Assembly (NCBI RefSeq): GCF_003170075.1
Contig: NZ_PMZU01000067.1
Span: forward strand, 49,592-84,663
DNA length: 35,072 bases
Direction: 5' to 3'
Source of the DNA: Methanoregula sp.
GTDB taxonomy: Archaea; Halobacteriota; Methanomicrobia; Methanomicrobiales; Methanospirillaceae
A model generated the notes under the pieces. That model saw only the letters and a list, made by a program, of their open reading frames with translations. It had not been told where the DNA came from and did no database searches. The position numbers were made by a program, and so were the translations under genes. Below are positions 33,841 to 35,072 of this stretch, in pieces; the first letter of the stretch is position 1, and every line of letters begins with the position of its first letter.

Positions 33841-34418
33841 GAAAAGTTACCATTGCACGAGAGACAAAGGAAACAACAATCGCACTCACACTCAACCCTG
33901 ACGGGACCGGGAAGGTGTCAGTGGAGACCGGCATCCCGTTCTTCGACCACATGCTCACCGGAATGGCAAAACACGGGGGGTTCGATCTCACCTGCAGGGC
34001 TACCGGTGATCTTGATGTGGACTGCCACCACACGATCGAAGATACAGGGATCGTGATCGGCGATGCGGTGAAGCAGTCGATCGGGGACGGCCGGGGCGTC
34101 CGGCGGTTTGCACACGCGATTATCCCGATGGACGAGTCCCTTGCGCAGGTGGCGCTTGACTGCGGGGGTCGCGGGTATCTTGTCTATACCGGCACCTTCG
34201 GCAACAAAACACTCGGGAACATCCCGTCCGATCTCTTCGAGCACTTCTTCTACTCCCTCTGCATGCACGCCAATATCACTGCCCACATCACCTTCTCCGG
34301 CAGGAACGATCACCACCAGTGCGAGGCGGCGTTCAAAGCATTCGGAATTGCACTGGGAGATGCGATGGCAAAGAGCGGGAAAGCAAAGGGCATCCCAAGC
34401 ACGAAGGGAACATTCTGA
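33837..34418 (+). CDS. hisB: Imidazoleglycerol-phosphate dehydratase
   Basis: This monofunctional HisB removes water from imidazoleglycerol phosphate in histidine synthesis. The 193-residue protein has the manganese-binding motifs [34 protein letters not shown] and the second [12 protein letters not shown]. There is no fused histidinol-phosphate phosphatase domain, as expected outside enterobacteria. Its ATG overlaps the hisA stop (ATGA). Just downstream are two overlapping, mutually exclusive hairpins. Confidence 0.96.
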   Translation: MRKVTIARETKETTIALTLNPDGTGKVSVETGIPFFDHMLTGMAKHGGFDLTCRATGDLDVDCHHTIEDTGIVIGDAVKQSIGDGRGVRRFAHAIIPMDESLAQVALDCGGRGYLVYTGTFGNKTLGNIPSDLFEHFFYSLCMHANITAHITFSGRNDHHQCEAAFKAFGIALGDAMAKSGKAKGIPSTKGTF

Positions 34419-34419
34419 A

Positions 34420-34444
34420 CCGGCAAGCCTGCCGGCGTGCAGGC
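34420..34444 (+). terminator. Overlapping alternative hairpins after hisB
   Basis: CCGGCA (34420-34425) pairs with TGCCGG (34430-34435) around AGCC. GCCTGC (34427-34432) pairs with GCAGGC (34439-34444) around CGGCGT. The two stems share bases and cannot form together. A weak T-rich stretch (ATTCTTTC) follows. This could be a terminator for the his operon or a switch for the downstream gene. Archaeal termination usually relies on T-runs, so the role is uncertain. Confidence 0.35.
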
Positions 34445-34461
34445 ATTCTTTCGTGTGACTG

Positions 34462-34806
34462 GTGGAAGAGCCCACCTCCCGATCTTCTTTACGGTACAAC
34501 CAGTGGGTGATTACAACGGGTGTTTTCCGGTACGACAACAAGTATGCGGCGCCGACAAAAGAGCAGCGCGAACGGTACATGAAAGGGGACAGCGAAGAGC
34601 ATCTCTTCGGGCCGGGCAACCAGATCATGCTTATCGTCTATGACGAGGCGGCGTACCTCAAGGACGACATCGATGGTACGAGGATCCTCTTTACCGGGGC
34701 AAAGGACAAGGGAAAAGTGTATGATGAAATAAAACGCCTGCTCGACTACCATGAGCACAAAGAGGATGGCAGTCGGTCTTTTGTGAACGGACGGGAGATT
34801 GAGTAA
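34462..34806 (+). CDS. Unknown protein downstream of hisB
   Basis: This 114-codon frame encodes an acidic/basic-mixed soluble protein I do not recognise. It has GVFRYDNKYAAPTKEQRERY, a hydrophobic strand IMLIVYDEAAYL, ILFTGAKDKGKVYDEIKRLL and a charged C-terminus. The start is uncertain: GTG at 34462 adds about 15 atypical residues, and GTG at 34507 (giving MITTGVFRYD) may be the real start. Neither has a good ribosome-binding site. It follows hisB after 43 nt and could share its transcript, but nothing links it to histidine synthesis. Confidence 0.6.
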   Translation: MEEPTSRSSLRYNQWVITTGVFRYDNKYAAPTKEQRERYMKGDSEEHLFGPGNQIMLIVYDEAAYLKDDIDGTRILFTGAKDKGKVYDEIKRLLDYHEHKEDGSRSFVNGREIE

Positions 34807-34831
34807 GATTTGCAGAAACAATATTCTGTTC

Positions 34832-34843
34832 TTTTTTAAAAAA
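34832..34843. terminator. Candidate bidirectional T/A terminator
   Basis: TTTTTTAAAAAA is a perfect 12-bp palindrome giving a T-run on both strands. It lies between two convergent genes, 26 nt after the stop of the unknown plus-strand gene and 74 nt after the histone stop. Archaeal RNA polymerase terminates at T-runs, so one element could serve both. Confidence 0.5.
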
Positions 34844-34916
34844 CCCATCTCCTCGAAGAACGGCTTTACAAGAAACGATCCCGCACCGGTGCAGGCTCAT
34901 ACGAAAAAAGAGTTGA

Positions 34917-35072
34917 TCAGTTGGACTTGGACGCGAGATCAACGTCTTCTTTCTTGATGGTCTTTCTTCCGGCATGCTCGGCAAGCTTGTTTGATTCCTT
35001 GGTGAGCTGGGCGATGTACTTCTCAGCTTTAACCACAAGTGCCTCGGCAGCATCGCTGCCCACTCTTTCGGC
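34917..35072 (-). CDS. Archaeal histone, C-terminal part (5' end outside window)
   Basis: The last 51 residues of an archaeal HMf-type histone are present, with about 15-20 N-terminal residues missing beyond 35072. The visible part starts AERVGSDAAEALVVKAEKYI and ends with the histone-fold motif HAGRKTIKKEDVDLASKSN, stop TGA at 34917-34919. Archaeal histones wrap and compact DNA as dimers and larger assemblies. The AGRKTIKKEDVDLA match to HMfA/HMfB is close, so identification is secure. Confidence 0.96.
   Translation of the reverse strand, partial: AERVGSDAAEALVVKAEKYIAQLTKESNKLAEHAGRKTIKKEDVDLASKSN

Noticed and set aside
1-35072. CRISPR array, phage or defence island
   Set aside because: No regular repeats, cas genes, restriction-modification, toxin-antitoxin or phage genes were found.

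Overview
The window is a chromosomal stretch of a methanogenic archaeon. The evidence is an archaeal proteasome beta subunit, F420-0 gamma-glutamyl ligase (CofE), archaeal Sec61-beta, archaeal-type MetK, an archaeal histone, and a complete archaeal CODH/acetyl-CoA synthase (Cdh) operon. Many start codons lie about 25 nt after a TATA-like box and have no Shine-Dalgarno sequence, as in leaderless archaeal transcripts. Gene content and GC-rich codon use suggest Methanomicrobiales (Methanoregula-like). That assignment is inference. No rRNA, CRISPR array, transposase, integrase or phage gene was seen.

Layout. 1-4.4 kb: 5' part of psmB; a minus-strand run of amidohydrolase, universal stress protein and four-CBS protein; divergent Sec61-beta; cofE; a small zinc-ribbon protein. 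4.6-9.2 kb: HI0933/BaiN-type flavoprotein, a lone protein with a caspase-like His/Cys layout, a small unknown protein, a TraB-family membrane protein and a Cys-rich lipoprotein. 9.3-20 kb: the Cdh locus, read left to right as two CooC-type nickel ATPases, a 44-codon ORF, cdhA, cdhB, cdhC, cdhD, cdhE and a [2Fe-2S]/ASKHA protein of the corrinoid reductive-activator type. 20-24.6 kb: TrkH, an AI-2E/PerM-family permease and Kup. 24.7 kb: tRNA-Leu(UAG). 25-31 kb: a secreted, C-terminally anchored repeat protein; an ABC_ATPase (COG3044-like) gene preceded by a short unknown gene whose reading frame continues upstream through a UAG; and two zinc-ribbon proteins. 31-34.8 kb: metK, hisG, hisA, hisB and an unknown gene. 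The right edge cuts a histone gene.

How the genes work together. CdhA/B form the nickel CO dehydrogenase, CdhC is the acetyl-CoA synthase, and CdhD/E form the corrinoid iron-sulfur protein. The CooC proteins probably load or check nickel in CdhA and perhaps CdhC. The ASKHA protein probably re-reduces inactive Co(II) corrinoid in CdhD/E. The locus therefore appears to carry both catalysts and maturation/repair factors. TrkH and Kup give two potassium uptake routes. MetK and HisG/A/B form a biosynthetic block.

The observations most worth a second look are the caspase-like protein, the two-CooC plus activator layout with a small ORF and promoter ahead of cdhA, and the UAG-interrupted frame ahead of the COG3044-like ATPase. 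All family assignments are from reading motifs by eye. No database search was run.
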